Shown here: one piece after another, positions 44,426 to 57,433 of the stretch
How positions within the stretch are numbered: the first letter of the stretch is position 1
How the letters are laid out: each line of letters begins with the position of its first letter
Source of the DNA: Zea mays
Lineage: Eukaryota > Streptophyta > Magnoliopsida > Poales > Poaceae
DNA length: 64,000 nt
Reading direction: 5' to 3'
Assembly (NCBI RefSeq): GCF_902167145.1
Contig: NC_050104.1
Coordinates: 101,195,849-101,259,848 of the forward strand
Notes under the pieces: generated by a model
What the model was told of the DNA's origin: nothing
Seen by the model: the letters and a program-made list of their open reading frames with translations, nothing else
The model's database searches: none
Program-made: the position numbers and the translations under genes

Positions 44426-46105
44426 CCTTCAAACCAGGCTTCCAAACTCAGATTCCAATAATTCTCGTTTCTAAATTCTTATCAAACTATTCCCTATCCA
44501 ACCATGTCATCCCTTAAGCATGGTCCATATTCCAGAAAACTCCCAAAATACTCTTGTCCCATATTTTGCCTATAACTCTCCTGTTCATACTAAGTCAGAC
44601 AATTCATTCATCACTATTCTCACCAACAGTGAACTTCACTGTGCTACACCACATACACCCAGCTATAAATACACCCAGCTACCCTCTCCCTCTCCACACA
44701 CACTCAACATCCTCAGCCAAGGCAAACACCCCACCCACTCAGTTACTCCGCTCTGCCGGCTACACGCATAGTGTTGCTTCGCCTCTAGTTCACCCTCCTG
44801 GTAAGCACCTCCGCTCCACCACCAATAATATCACAACACCACATGACACAGATTCTACTCAAGACTCTACCCATCCATATATCGCTATTCTGACCACTAT
44901 ACTAAATATTTGTTGGTATACTTGCTGGTTTGTATGTTTGCTTGTTCATATTGCATAGTTATCGAAGCGTTTGTGTCGTCTCGTGGATGCCAGATCTGCA
45001 AGTTTACGCCAGGCGGTGGAGCCAAAAGCCAGTTCCGCGAGCTCTCCTTCCCCCTTTGCCGGATAAGCACGGCAAGCTCACCGGATCCCTTTGATGCATA
45101 AATTACCTATGATTTTTCAACCACAACCCTCAGCCTGTTATTTTATGCATGATATGATTTTGAGACAAGTTATTATGGCCACCCAGCCGCTTGCTGCAAT
45201 CAATTCTTGATATATTTATTACAAATGATTTGAGAAAAGGTGCGAGTTTTCAAAAGAAAATGCTTTTCAAAATGTGTATGATGAAGGGTTTTCACCCTTA
45301 TCACCTTTGAGTAGGGATGATCAGAGACTCCCTGGTTTAGGGGAGGGCCTAAGGTGATGGCTCAGCTGGTTTAGGCATGAGCAGAAGGATTGTCCCCTCA
45401 TATAAGGACTGGTTTGTCATCCTTCACTACCTGTACTCATGATAAGTACAACCACTCGAGATTGTGTGGGCAGTCACTCAATCTAAACTCGTACGGTTCA
45501 AACTCAGGGTTATGAAGGCTGGGGAGCACCGGGAGGATAAGGAGGGGGAATGTTTTGTCCGGTTTGGACATGGCGGTGGCCTGACTCCTGGTATAACCGT
45601 TAAGGTAGGGACGTGCGAGGAAAGAAAGAGATTCGGATTCGGGTCTCACTAGCTATGAGATCGCAGAGCCGGACTAGTGGGTAAAGTGTACACCTCTGGG
45701 CAGAGTTTGAAAACCTATTTGAATAGTCTGTGTCCACGGGAATGGACGAGTCTGGCGTGGTATGGCAATTAGTGTTTTGTTTTCAAAAAAAGGGTGCGTT
45801 TGAGAAAAGTGGTTTTTAAAAGGTCCGGCGATTGAGCCGTGAGCTATGGTGGACGGGAAGTCCAGTAGCTGCTTTTGAAAATAAAAACCAGTGGAAACTG
45901 CTGAGATACCTGGATGGTTTAGTTTAGGGGATTTTGTTCTATACTGAAAAACTTCCTGCTCCTTTTGGAGAGGATGCGCTTTGCAAAATACAAAATGTTT
46001 TTCAAAACAACCCTGCATAAAATATTGATGTTTCTGCAAAATATCCTGAGCTCCACATATTCCATGCATTATATCTGATTTCCCCATTCCGCGGGTGAAG
46101 GTGGG

Positions 46106-46738
46106 TGTCAGTGTTTTGGGTCCGACCGCACACCCAGGGTTACCCCTCAAGGTGCTTTTAGAAGTAGGACGGCATCACCGACTGTAGCTCGATGGTTCGT
46201 GCTAGGCGCACGAGAAATAGTAGACAATGATGTACAGGTTCGGGCCGCTTTGAGATGCGTAACACCCTACGTCCTGGCAAGAGTGCTTTATGTGATGGGT
46301 TACAAGGGAGTTCTCTAGTGCTAGAAAACGTAGAGGGCGGGGTGAATGGCTAAGTAATGAGTGATGTCGATCGTCTTGAAGGGGTGCCCCCTAGGCCTTA
46401 TATACTCGACCGTGGGGCATTACATGTGGATATGATAACAACGTGTGCCAAAGTAATAGTGAACTAACTGAGTCTATCTTCCTATAGTTTAGCCGACTCA
46501 TCCTCGCTCAGTTCCGATGTACGGGGCCCCTGCGCGGGAAGGTTGGGTCACTGTTGTGATCACGGCTCAAATCCATCGGGCCGTCTGGGCCTGCATCGAT
46601 CCAGTCTTGTGTTAATCCGCTCCACTGGTCGTTCCTCCCAGGCCCACGAGGGGATGACCTTACGAATTATGGGGCCCTTGGGCCTTTCGTGAGGTCTCTT
46701 ATCCTTCTAGTGGACCCGAGGGATATCTGTCCCCCACA
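46106..46738 (-). repeat. 3' LTR of Grande-like element
   Basis: 633 bp with TATATAAGG on the minus strand (about 46395-46405). The partner LTR is not in the window, so the TSD cannot be tested. Confidence 0.8.
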
Positions 46739-46984
46739 AGCCCCCAATCTTTGGGCTGATTTTGAAATAAACGGCCTAAAGATCCTAGGTCCAGCTTGCA
46801 GTATTTGATTTTAACAGGGAATGCTTTGGAAATAAGTCTGCCAGGCCACTGCTTCTGAATTCTGGGTGCTTCGGTTAAAACAATTTTTTTACTGTCTTTT
46901 TCTGCTATTATTCCTCGAAATTTGGTGTTCTGTCTCAGGTTCATGCTTCGGAGGTCAGCATTTTGCACTGTTGAACTGTGAAGT

Positions 46985-47268
46985 CCATTGGGTGCACCAA
47001 AGGTGCACCCAATGGGTGTAGCCCCCGAGCTTCGAGTGGATTTTGGCAGATAATCCACTCGAAGGTCTTCATTTCAAGTCTTCTCAGAGATTATTTTTAT
47101 CTTCCACTTGTGCTTTTTCAGAGGTCAGCCTTGCCTTAGTTTTGTCGTATGCTTTAGAGGTCAGCATTTTATCTTTCGGGTATGATTATTCATTGGGTGC
47201 ACCGAAGGTGCACCCAATGGGTGTAGCCCCCGAGCTTCGAGTGGATTTTATCAAATAATCCGCTCGAA
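46985..47268. repeat. Duplicated double-palindrome module in Grande 3' region
   Basis: Module 1: CCATTGGGTGCACC-aaa-GGTGCACCCAATGG (46985-47015), then TTCGAGTGGATT...AATCCACTCGAA (47031-47063). Module 2 repeats both at 47191-47219 and 47236-47268 with one mismatch in the second palindrome. Further CCCAATGGGTGTAG copies occur at about 47650 and 47778. It lies upstream of the accessory gene TATA box. Confidence 0.9.
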
Positions 47269-47907
47269 GGTCTTCATCTCATGGTGTCTCTTTTTTTCTT
47301 TAGGAATCATCCATTTCTTTTGTCGAATGCCTTAGAGGTCAGCATTATGTCATCAACGTTATGCTTCAGAGGTCAGCATATATTTTTGTCTCTGAAGTCG
47401 AGTACCCATCTGCCCATATCTTGCTAGGTTTGGCAATTTATTTGATCTGCGACTGATTGGACGTTCGATAGACGGCTTTTGGCTAGTCTTCATATCACTT
47501 CGTGCTTCAATGCTTCTGTCGATTAGACTTGTACCTCATCGGCTATATTTGGCTTTCCTCTGATATCGGTTGATATCCTTCTTTTGTCTTGGGGTATTCA
47601 TTGCATATATTGTATGGATGTGACTGCTTGGGAAAATCTATTGAAAATTCCTGGACGTCCCCCAATGGGTGTAGGCAAGGGACGGCTTGGTGCACTGAGC
47701 GTTTAGCGAACTGCCTCTGAGTAGTAACTTGATGTGACCGCGGGTGTAATCATATCGTCCAAGCAGTTGACTGAAGTCCCAATGGGTGTAGTGTTACGTG
47801 GAACGGTGTCAGCCGCCTGACATGTCTTCAGACGGTTTGAATTGTATATTGAATTTTTGCGACTGTTCGGTGGCCGTGGTAGGAGGTGAGCGATTGCCTT
47901 CTTCTTC

Positions 47908-47915
47908 TATAAATA
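47908..47915 (+). promoter_or_regulatory. TATA box of Grande accessory gene, split by insertion
   Basis: CTTCTATAAATAG. The 9.4-kb element inserted after this G, duplicating AATAG, so TATA and the start codon (57434) are now 9.5 kb apart. Confidence 0.7.
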
Positions 47916-47916
47916 G

Positions 47917-50900
47917 TGTCACACCCGGTTTTAGAAGGTAAACCGAATGCGAACCATGTACGTGCCAGGATCAGTTATTCACGTACACAGCGATTACATA
48001 AATGACTCATCATAGCACAATGCTTCGAATTACAATAAAGAGTAAGTAATAATATTACAGACTAGAGCCATTTACATAATATAAATCAAAGTACACAGAA
48101 TCGAAACGTAGCCAACGTAAACAACCCACCACAGGCAGCTGACTGGGGGTTGCCGCCAACCCACACCTAAAACTCGTCGTAGTCTTGGAACTCTTGGAAG
48201 TCTCCTTCCACGACTTCGTCTTCTCCTGAGCAGTGGTTGCAATGTGGACAACCTGGTGTTTTGTGGTAAAGCAAGGATGAGTACACATCAACATACTCAG
48301 CAACTGCCTCGTTTGGCTGAAGTGGACTAGCTTTATGTGGGGTTAGGCTCAAGCAGTTGCTTTTAGTTGGTCAGGTATTTATTATTAGTTAAGCCAGGTT
48401 TTAGCAATAACTAACCCGTGAATCATTTCCTCATCGAGGAACATCATTATCATCATCGAACCAAAATCATAAATAGAACCATTGTATCTCGAACCATTTG
48501 TATCTCTAATCAAAGAGGATCCCAAGGCTGCTCTTAACCGTGAGCACGGCTGATATCAGTTTCACTACCCTCTGCAGAGGTCGCACACTTTACCCATGAG
48601 CCGTGATTCCCTCTCTAGCCCGGGCTTGCAAGACCCTTATTCACTCCCAAGGTGAATGGCCACGGATTCACTACGAAGCCTTTACAAAGATTCCCTAGAG
48701 GTCATAGCTGCCCGTTAGGTTTCTCCAGTTTGATAAACACAGTACCTCTCCCCGCAGGAGGGTGACTAACAAAGACAAAACGAAAGAACCTCGGCACTCA
48801 GCCTCGGCAGAGCAAGCACTGTGCCTGGACCCCATTGACGGCACGATGGCGAAGCAACTACACTTCTAGTTCCTCTAATTAATTAGCTAAGGGCACCCCA
48901 TTCCACCCTCATGGTTGCACTGTTATCCCGGGTGGTCTCTCAACGAACAGGTCCTTACGGAGAGGTACTCAGGAAACAGCCTGAGCCCCCTAGAGTATCA
49001 CAAGATCAACAATATAATCAGGATAACAGTATCGTATCATAAATAGTCACATCATGTTCATTGATTAAGTTAAGGCAATAGCAAAATGCTAACCATAATC
49101 ACCCAAAAGGTCATCAAGGATAAGGTAAAGTATAAAGCTAGTCAATCCTTAGATTTCAATTAAATACTGCGGGAAAGTGAATTATAAGTGAATAGGACAT
49201 AATGGGTCAGAGGACACTTGCCTTCACCAAACAGATGCTCAGGGTCTTCAACTTTGTAGAACTCGAAGAGTTCGATCTCTTGGTCGCCGAAGCTTGACTG
49301 TCGATTCCTCGAAGCTCGGAAATGGATCGCAGTCTATTCGCAACGCGCGAAGAATACAAACAGGCACAACCAAACATATATTTGCATAAGAACATTACAC
49401 CATACAGGATAAAATATTATAAAAACAAACAATATAAAATAGAGAGCGCTTCAACGGTCACGCGGGGATAAGGGGCGCTACGGTCGAAGCTACTGTCGAG
49501 AAATTATAATGTTTACGCTACGCAAGTAATAGTCGAGATATTTAATTCTACATTATAAAATATAAATTATAACTGCTATATAGTTTTGATTAAATCTGCT
49601 ACGCTAACAACTGTCAAATAAATAAGTAATATAATTAGCACGAGAGATTCTAAGCGAGGCGAGTTTACGATGCGCGAAATAGCATGACAACGTGCGAACA
49701 ACACGCGGACACGCGCGACATAGCACGCTGACGACGCACGAAAACGGTGCGTGCGACCAGCGCGAACGACGCGCGAACCAGCACGCCACCACGTGCGGAA
49801 CAGCACGCGCGACATGCGAGAAAACTAAATAGATGACGCGTTTATACTAACCAATTATTAAATGAAAAGCGTTTAAGTTGGTATTCATCAAGTTAACATT
49901 TATATTTGTAAAAGCACTAGTTAAAAAAACTATAACTAGGTTTACCTAGCACACTAAATTAATTAACATTGATTAAACAAATGCTTAATTAATTACTTAA
50001 AACATATGACATGGTGAATAATATTTTTAACGCGTAGATGATATTATAAAGAAGCTAACACAACACGAATGTATCGAAATAGATTTATAATGCGAAAGCT
50101 AACATATATTTAATAATCCATATCTACTGCGACGCGGCCTACTACGATTAGTTGGAGCCATACCAGTGGTCCATGAATTTTGTGTCCATATAGGATCTTT
50201 GGAAGATAGTTTCTCTCTTATCGCATGCAGTCAGGGAAGAAAATACGACATGCAAGGTAGAGTCCATGTACAATTTTTTTTCCTTTTCTTACTGCATGCA
50301 CATCACACGCATGAGAGATATTATGCACTGGGCCCCACGTTCTTCAACTGCAGAACACGCACGACGACTTTCCTTCTCCATTTGACATGGACACACGGTT
50401 ACTGCATGAGCATTTTCTTCATCCAAAAATTATCAGTCATGGCACCGGAGGAGAAGGCCAACAGCCGACCGTGGCTAGGCGGACGACATGGCGGCTCGCT
50501 GATAGGAATGGAAGCGGCGTAGGGACGCAACTACGTGACTAGGAGGTGGGAGTTCAGCCGGTTGGGTCTGCTGCTCGCTGGCGGCAGGCAGGTCACAGGG
50601 AAAGGAACTAGCCACAGCACCAGGACACGGGCAGGGGGCTTCGGCGGCTGCCTGGATGCAACACACGCATGGAGAGAGAAGGGAGAGAAGATCCAAGGGA
50701 GAAGACGACTGCAAATTAACAGTGAACATGAAGGAAACATACCAGAGAGAACTCACTGGAGGAGAAAAGGGACGCTAGAGACGCGTTGGCGGCGTGGCGA
50801 GGCTCTGGTGCAGTGCGGCATTGGCCAGGCGACGACGAGGATGTCGCGCGTACAGAGGCGGCAAGAGCGCGGCACAGGAGATGAGATGTGTAGGGGGAGC

Positions 50901-51500
50901 AGATCAGAGAAACGACCGCCTCCTTTCTCGCTTCGTGGGAGCATCTAGAGTGAGCGGTTATAGGATAGAGGAGATAGTGCCAACGCGCACCAAGGCGACA
51001 ACGGCTGGATGAGCGCGCTTGCGCACTGTGTGAGCGGGGCAGGCAAGATGGCTTGGGCCGCGCAGAGTAGCGCGCGCACGCACACGTGGGCCGACCCGCG
51101 AGTGACTGGCTGGCAGCTCCCTGCCGGCGCGCGAGGTGGGCCAAGGAAAAAGGAGGGGTTGTTGGGCTGGATTCTTTTCCTTTTTCTATTTCTTTCCATT
51201 TACCTTACTCATTTTCTTTTCTGTTTGCTTAGATTCGAGCCTGAGCATGACACACAAGTCACATAAATGTACAACAAATAAGTTCATCAATCAAAATATG
51301 TGCTCCAGCATGTGATGCAACATTCAAGACTCCTCTAGGGTTTTATTTTACTAGGCTCACACCTATACATATATATAACAAAATAACTCTACACTATTTT
51401 TTTTAAAAAAAGAATAGAAAAAAAGGGAAAAAGAGGGTAACACCTGAATTTGGTGGATATTAGAAAAGAAATTTTATACCTCCAAATTCAGGGTGTTACA
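47917..51500 (-). repeat. 3' LTR (left) of the 9.4-kb non-autonomous element
   Basis: 3,584 bp. It holds the conserved LTR block (48569-48595), the small two-exon frame (48167-49333) and a CpG-rich island (about 49700-49820). Relative to the right LTR it has an extra 11 bp near 49765. Confidence 0.95.
48167..49333 (-). CDS. Putative spliced small LTR reading frame (CxxCxxC, acidic tail), left LTR
   Basis: Exon A is 49333-49222 (112 nt), after GCGAATAG and ending AAG|GCAAGT. Exon B is 48252-48167 (86 nt), after CACCAG and ending TAG. The joined frame is open for 65 codons with ...LFEF, DPEHLFGEG, CPHCNHC and QEFQDYDEF. Exon lengths, splice-type borders and frame match the diverged LTR at 2620-3828. 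No ATG lies in exon A, so an upstream exon would be needed; alternatively exon B alone lies in a 61-codon ORF (48167-48352). Function unknown. Treat as a hypothesis supported by conservation. Confidence 0.4.
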
Positions 51501-53775
51501 AATCTACCCCCCTTAACAGAATCTCGTCCTCGAGATTCAAGAAGAGGCTAGCAAGAAAATCAGATTGGTTCATTAGTCTTTCATAGCTTCTTCTAACTCA
51601 ACTTTGACTACGCCAGCTTGACATGTGGATTGGTTGCTTTGACCATCAGATGCTTGAGACCGATTGATGCAATTCTTGAGGATCTCCTGGACCTGTGGGT
51701 TAGGACCCACACACGCTTTCGCTGCGCCACTCTGATCTTGTTGGTTGATGTTGATCGCATTGTCTTCATTGGGGTTAGCAGCTAACCCCCTTAACATGGG
51801 TGTTGATATGCACTTGGTGAAGATGTTGCCGACTCTGATCTTGACTGATTTGGAGGAGTTGGAGGTTACCAAATGGACAGGTGCAAGAGGAAAGAATAGC
51901 GAGAAAAGGTAAGTATAGACGGATTAGAGAGAGCAGGGGGGAGAACCCAATTACTTAACTCTATGGCACTCACCTAGTAAACAGATTCCATTGCGGACCA
52001 AGGGCCACAAAACATCAACACTCATTCCAAAGAAGCAAATCAGTCATAGCAGAAGGACAAACATCATGAGCACACAACAACAAACATCTCGTTGCTATAC
52101 GTTCCTTTTAATTAAATGGTGGTCTTTCCTTAAAAAGGGAAACTACTCTAAGGCCAACAAAAGGCAAGGGGAATAATAAGACATGGAGGGTAGGGGCATG
52201 AGCATAATAAAGGATGGAGCTAAAGCAATGAATGTAACCGACAAAGGAGAGAATGCAACTAAGGTCAGGATAGGTAAATCACCATTCTCAAAATGAGACG
52301 GAAAAGATGATATTTCAAAAGGTAGGCATAAGATAGCATCATGGAAAGATCTAGAGACTACAAAGGTAAGGGAGGTGAAAGGCAAAAACACACCAAAAGA
52401 TAGAGTTAGGACAAGACTTGCAACACGACAGAGGAAAACGGGAACGAACAAGAGCGGGATAGGGAAAACAACACTCTCGAATTGAAATGGAATAAGTGAG
52501 GCTAAAAAAATAATAGGTAAACATCATGGTAAATATGGAGAGAGGTCAAGGGTCAAAGGGGATAATAGGCAAGGATATAAAGGAAGAGGTAAATGTGCAT
52601 AAAAAACTCAGGAATCTAGGTACAATCAAGAATAGAGATAAGATAAGTCTTGCAAGAGGTAAAGTATAGGATATAACCACGGGTGAGATAAGTAAGAGAC
52701 CACGCTTGAACTAAGGTGGGAGATTGGAGGTTTTAGATAACGAATATAGCGTAATCACCAAGGTAAGATTGAGAGATGAGAAGGGTGAAGGCAACAAAGG
52801 ATGAGGTTACAAACTCGCGAGCCAAAGAAGAGGATACGACCAAGAGAAAGAAGGTATGAGATGGAAGAGGGGCAATTTTAAAGAGCAGGTATGAGACAAA
52901 CATCATTGTAGGATATAGAGGTGTCAAGGGTGCATATGATAATAATTAAAAAAGCGTAACAAAGGATATAGTTAAGACAAGACTCGCAAAACGATAAAGT
53001 GGAGAAAACAATCAAGGGTAAGATCGATAAGGTTCCAACAGAAGGGTTGAAGTAAAGATTCATTACCGAGTGGAGTTACAAGGAAACAACGAGATCACCA
53101 AGGATGAGCAACATAAAATGATCGCTCATGGACCGTTAAGAAACGGGTGGTCAAGGACATGTTAACTGAAATGTCTTGAACAGTTATTGGGGTATGAAAA
53201 TAAGCATACATAAGAATATAAGAGTATACAAGATTCCAAGGATACGAGCATACTAAGGCCAAGGACATAGAAATTGCCAAAAGATAGCGACTTAACAACA
53301 AAATAAGAAAGGATCTTAGAAGACAAGAAGGTCATGGACACATAAACTGAACTGTTTAAATAGGCAACAGAGATACAAGGGTAAGTACTTTAGATCAAGG
53401 GATAAGGGTATTAAAAATGTAAGGATACGAGCATGTCAATAACAAAATAGAATAGAGGTCAAATAGTAGCAATTTAATAATGGACGAGGAAAGAGTCCCA
53501 AAAGACTAAAGGCTATGGCCAGGGGCATCTACAAAGGTGTCACAAGCACAAGAGTGAGATAAGTTCTAATAGACTGAGAGAAGTATAGACCATGCTAGAA
53601 TAAAATACTTTTTGACAAGGGGGCATTTAGGAGCACAACATAGAATTAGTTGAGATGACTAAAATTTTGAAGCAGAATCAAGGATGAGGTGAAGTAACAG
53701 TCAAGAAGTCCTTAAAACGGCCAATGCTACTCTAGGTCAGCGGTCCTACAGTCAGCACGGCTTTGATACCACTTA
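51501..53775 (-). other. Non-coding interior of the 9.4-kb element
   Basis: 2.3 kb, purine-rich on the plus strand, with no ORF resembling gag or pol. Degenerate blocks recur, such as GGACAAGACTTGCAACACGA (about 52411) and AGACAAGACTCGCAAAACGA (about 52975), or CATCATGGTAAATATGGAGA (about 52523) and CATCATTGTAGGATATAGAG (about 52901), suggesting repeat expansion with a period near 380-560 bp. Confidence 0.7.
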
Positions 53776-56700
53776 TGTCACACCCGGTTTTAGAAGGTAA
53801 ACCGAATGCGAACCATGTACGTGCCAGGATCAGTTATTCACGTACACAGCGATTACATAAATGACTCATCATAGCACAATGCTTCGAATTACAATAAAGA
53901 GTAAGTAATAATATTACAGACTAGAGCTATTTACATAATATAAATCAAAGTACACAGAATCGAAACGTAGCCAACGTAAACAACCCACCACAGGCAGCTG
54001 ACTGGGGGTTGCCGCCAACCCACACCTAAAACTCGTCGTAGTCTTGGAACTCCTGGAAGTCTCCTTCCACGACTTCGTCTTCTCCTGAGCAGTGGTTGCA
54101 ATGTGGACAACCTGGTGTTTTGTGGTAAAGCAAGGATGAGTACACATCAACGTACTCAGCAACTGCCCCGTTTGGCTGAAGTGGACTAGCTTTATGTGGG
54201 GTTAGGCTCAAGCAGTTGCTTTTAGTTGGTCAGGTATTTATTATTAGTTAAGCCAGGTTTTAGCAATAACTAACCCGTGAATCATTTCCTCATCGAGGAA
54301 CATCATTATCATCATCGAACCAAAATCATAAATAGAACCATTGTATCTCGAACCATTTGTATCTCTAATCAAAGAGGACCCCAAGGCTGCTCTTAACCGT
54401 GAGCACGGTTGATATATCAGTTTCACTACCCTCTGCAGAGGTCGCACACTTTACCCATGAGCCGTGATTCCCTCTCTAGCCCGGGCTTGCAAGACCCTTA
54501 TTCACTCCCAAGGTGAATGGCCAGGGATTCACTACGAAGCCTTTACAAAGATTCCCTAGAGGTCATAGCTGCCCGTTAGGTTTCTCCAGTTTGATAAACA
54601 CAGTACCTCTCCCCGCAGGAGGGTGACTAACAAAGACAAAACGAAAGAACCTCGGCACTCAGCCTCGGCAGAGCAAGCACTGTGCCTGGACCCCATTGAC
54701 GGCACGACGGCGAAGCAACTACACTTCTAGTTCCTCTAATTAATTAGCTAAGGGCACCCCATTCCACCCTCATGGTTGCACTGTTATCCCGGGTGGTCTC
54801 TCAACGAACAGGTCCTTACGGAGAGGTACTCAGGAAACAGCCTGAGCCCCCTATAGTATCACAAGATCAACAATATAATCAGGATAACAATATCGTATCA
54901 TAAATAGTCACATCATGTTCATTGATTAAGTTAAGGCAATAGCAAAATGCTAACCATAATCACCCAAAAGGTCATCAAGGATAAGGTAAAGTATAAAGCT
55001 AGTCAATCCTTAGATTTCAATTAAATACTGCGGGAAAGTGAATTATAAGTGAATAGGACATAATGGGTCAGAGGACACTTGCCTTCACCAAACAGATGCT
55101 CAGGGTCTTCAACTTTGTAGAACTCGAAGAGTTCGATCTCTTGGTCGCCGAAGCTTGACTGTCGATTCCTCGAAGCTCGGAAATGGATCGCAGTCTATTC
55201 GCAACGCGCGAAGAATACAAACAGGCACAACCAAACATATATTTGCATAAGAACATTACACCATACAGGATAAAATATTATAAAAACAAACAATATAAAA
55301 TAGAGAGCGCTTCAACGGTCACGCGGGGATAAGGGGCGCTACGGTCGAAGCTACTGTCGAGAAATTATAATGTTTACGCTACGCAAGTAATAGTCGAGAT
55401 ATTTAATTCTACATTATAAAATATAAATTATAACTGCTATATAGTTTTGATTAAATCTGCTACGCTAACAACTGTCAAATAAATAAGTAATATAATTAGC
55501 ACGAGAGATTCTAAGCGAGGCGAGTTTACGATGCGCGAAATAGCATGACAGCGTGCGAACAACACGCGGACACGCGCGACATAGCACGCTGACGACGCAC
55601 GAAAACGGTGCGTGCGACCAGCGCGAACCAGCACGCCACCACGTGCGGAACAGCACGCGCGACATGCGAGAAAACTAAATAGATGACGCGTTTATACTAA
55701 CCAATTATTAAATGAAAAGCGTTTAAGTTGGTATTCATCAAGTTAACATTTATATTTGTAAAAGCACTAGTTAAAAAAACTATAACTAGGTTTACCTAGC
55801 ACACTAAATTAATTAACATTGATTAAACAAATGCTTAATTAATTACTTAAAACATATGACATGGTGAATAATATTTTTAACGCGTAGATGATATTATAAA
55901 GAAGCTAACACAACACGAATGTATCGAAATAGATTTATAATGCGAAAGCTAACATATATTTAATAATCCATATCTACTGCGACGCGGCCTACTACGATTA
56001 GTTGGAGCCATACCAGTGGTCCATGAATTTTGTGTCCATATAGGATCTTTGGAAGATAGTTTCTCTCTTATCGCATGCAGTCAGGGAAGAAAATACGACA
56101 TGCAAGGTAGAGTCCATGTACAATTTTTTTTCCTTTTCTTACTGCATGCACATCACACGCATGAGAGATATTATGCACTGGGCCCCACGTTCTTCAACTG
56201 CAGAACACGCACGACGACTTTCCTTCTCCATTTGACATGGACACACGGTTACTGCATGAGCATTTTCTTCATCCAAAAATTATCAGTCATGGCACCGGAG
56301 GAGAAGGCCAACAGCCGACCGTGGCTAGGCGGACGACATGGCGGCTCGCTGATAGGAATGGAAGCGGCGTAGGGACGCAACTACGTGACTAGGAGGTGGG
56401 AGTTCAGCCGGTTGGGTCTGCTGCTCGCTGGTGGCAGGCAGGTCACAGGGAAAGGAACTAGCCACAGCACCAGGACACGGGCAGGGGGCTTCGGCGGCTG
56501 CCTAGATGCAACACACGCATGGAGAGAGAAGGGAGAGAAGATCCAAGGGAGAAGACGACTGCAAATTAACAGTGAACATGAAGGAAACATACCAGAGAGA
56601 ACTCACCGGAGGAGAAAAGGGACGCTAGAGACGCGTTGGCGGCGTGGCGAGGCTCTGGTGCAGTGCGGCATTGGCCAGGCGACGACGAGGATGTCGCGCG

Positions 56701-57350
56701 TACAGAGGCGGCAAGAGCGCGGCACAGGAGATGAGATGTGTAGGGGGAGCAAATCAGAGAAACGACCGCCTCCTTTCTCGCTTCGTGGGAGCATCTAGAG
56801 TGAGCGGTTATAGGATAGAGGAGATAGTGCCAACGCGCACCAAGGCGACAACGGCTGGATGAGCGAGCTTGCGCACTGTGTGAGCGGGGCAGGCAAGATG
56901 GCTTGGGCCGCGCAGAGTAGCGCGCGCACGCACACGTGGGCCGACCCGCGAGTGACTGGCTAGCAGCTCCCTGCCGGCGCGCGAGGTGGGCCAAGGAAAA
57001 AGGAGGGGTTGCTGGGCTGGATTCTTTTCCTTTTTCTATTTCTTTCCATTTACCTTACTCATTTTCTTTTCTGTTTGCTTAGATTCGAGCCTGAGCATGA
57101 CACACAAGTCACATAAATGTACAACAAATAAGTTCATCAATCAAAATATGTGCTCCAGCATGTGATGCAACATTCAAGACTCCTCTAGGGTTTTATTTTA
57201 CTAGGCTCACACCTATACATATATATAACAAAATAACTCTACACTATTTTTTTTAAAAAAAGAATAGAAAAGAAGGGAAAAAGAGGGTAACACCTGAATT
57301 TGGTGGATATTAGAAAAGAAATTTTATACCTCCAAATTCAGGGTGTTACA
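53776..57350 (-). repeat. 5' LTR (right) of the 9.4-kb non-autonomous element
   Basis: 3,575 bp, about 99.5% identical to the left LTR by eye. Confidence 0.95.
54026..55194 (-). CDS. Putative spliced small LTR reading frame, right LTR
   Basis: Second copy of the frame at 48167-49333. Exon A is 55194-55083 (112 nt) and exon B 54111-54026 (86 nt). Both exons remain open and differ from the left copy by at most one or two bases. Confidence 0.4.
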
Positions 57351-57433
57351 AATAGTGTTCTTGCTTCTACGACATTTTCACATTTCTTGCTACTGCTTGT
57401 TGTTTCATCTCCTCTTCTTCCTTCCACTCCACC

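Larger units (their letters stand above)
43162..46105 (+). mobile_element. Long LTR (2.9 kb, truncated by Grande), Del/Tekay-type
   Basis: It starts TGTAGCATCCCAAAAATTC after a probable TSD copy CTTAG (43157-43161). It shares the GGGTAAAGTGTAC block (45679) with the LTRs at 1 and 47917. Two TATA boxes on the plus strand (GCTATAAATAGAGGGG near 43670, GCTATAAATACACCC near 44663) suggest LTR promoters in plus orientation. It holds TTCG-rich tandem DNA, a 5S rRNA-like segment and a short open frame (44910-45101) with a CQIC motif and a tail ending SSPDPFDA. The end is missing because Grande begins at 46106. Confidence 0.75.
47917..57350 (-). mobile_element. Non-autonomous LTR retrotransposon with 3.58-kb LTRs, 9.4 kb, Del/Tekay-related
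   Basis: LTRs are 47917-51500 (3,584 bp) and 53776-57350 (3,575 bp). On the plus strand each reads TGTCACACCCGG...GGGTGTTACA. TSD AATAG is at 47912-47916 and 57351-57355. The primer-binding site (minus: TGGTATCAAAGCC, about 53759-53771) is beside the right LTR and the polypurine tract (AAGGGGGGTAG) beside the left one, so the element reads leftwards. By eye about 18 substitutions and two indels separate the LTRs. No gag or pol is present; only the last codons of a chromovirus-type pol remain (minus, NLEDEILLRG before the polypurine tract). It needs proteins from a relative. Confidence 0.93.

Noticed and set aside
50535..51144. ORFs of 137-142 codons repeated in both LTRs (also 56385-56994)
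   Set aside because: Their duplication is explained by the LTR pair. Both strands are open over the same GC-rich stretch and no domain is visible.
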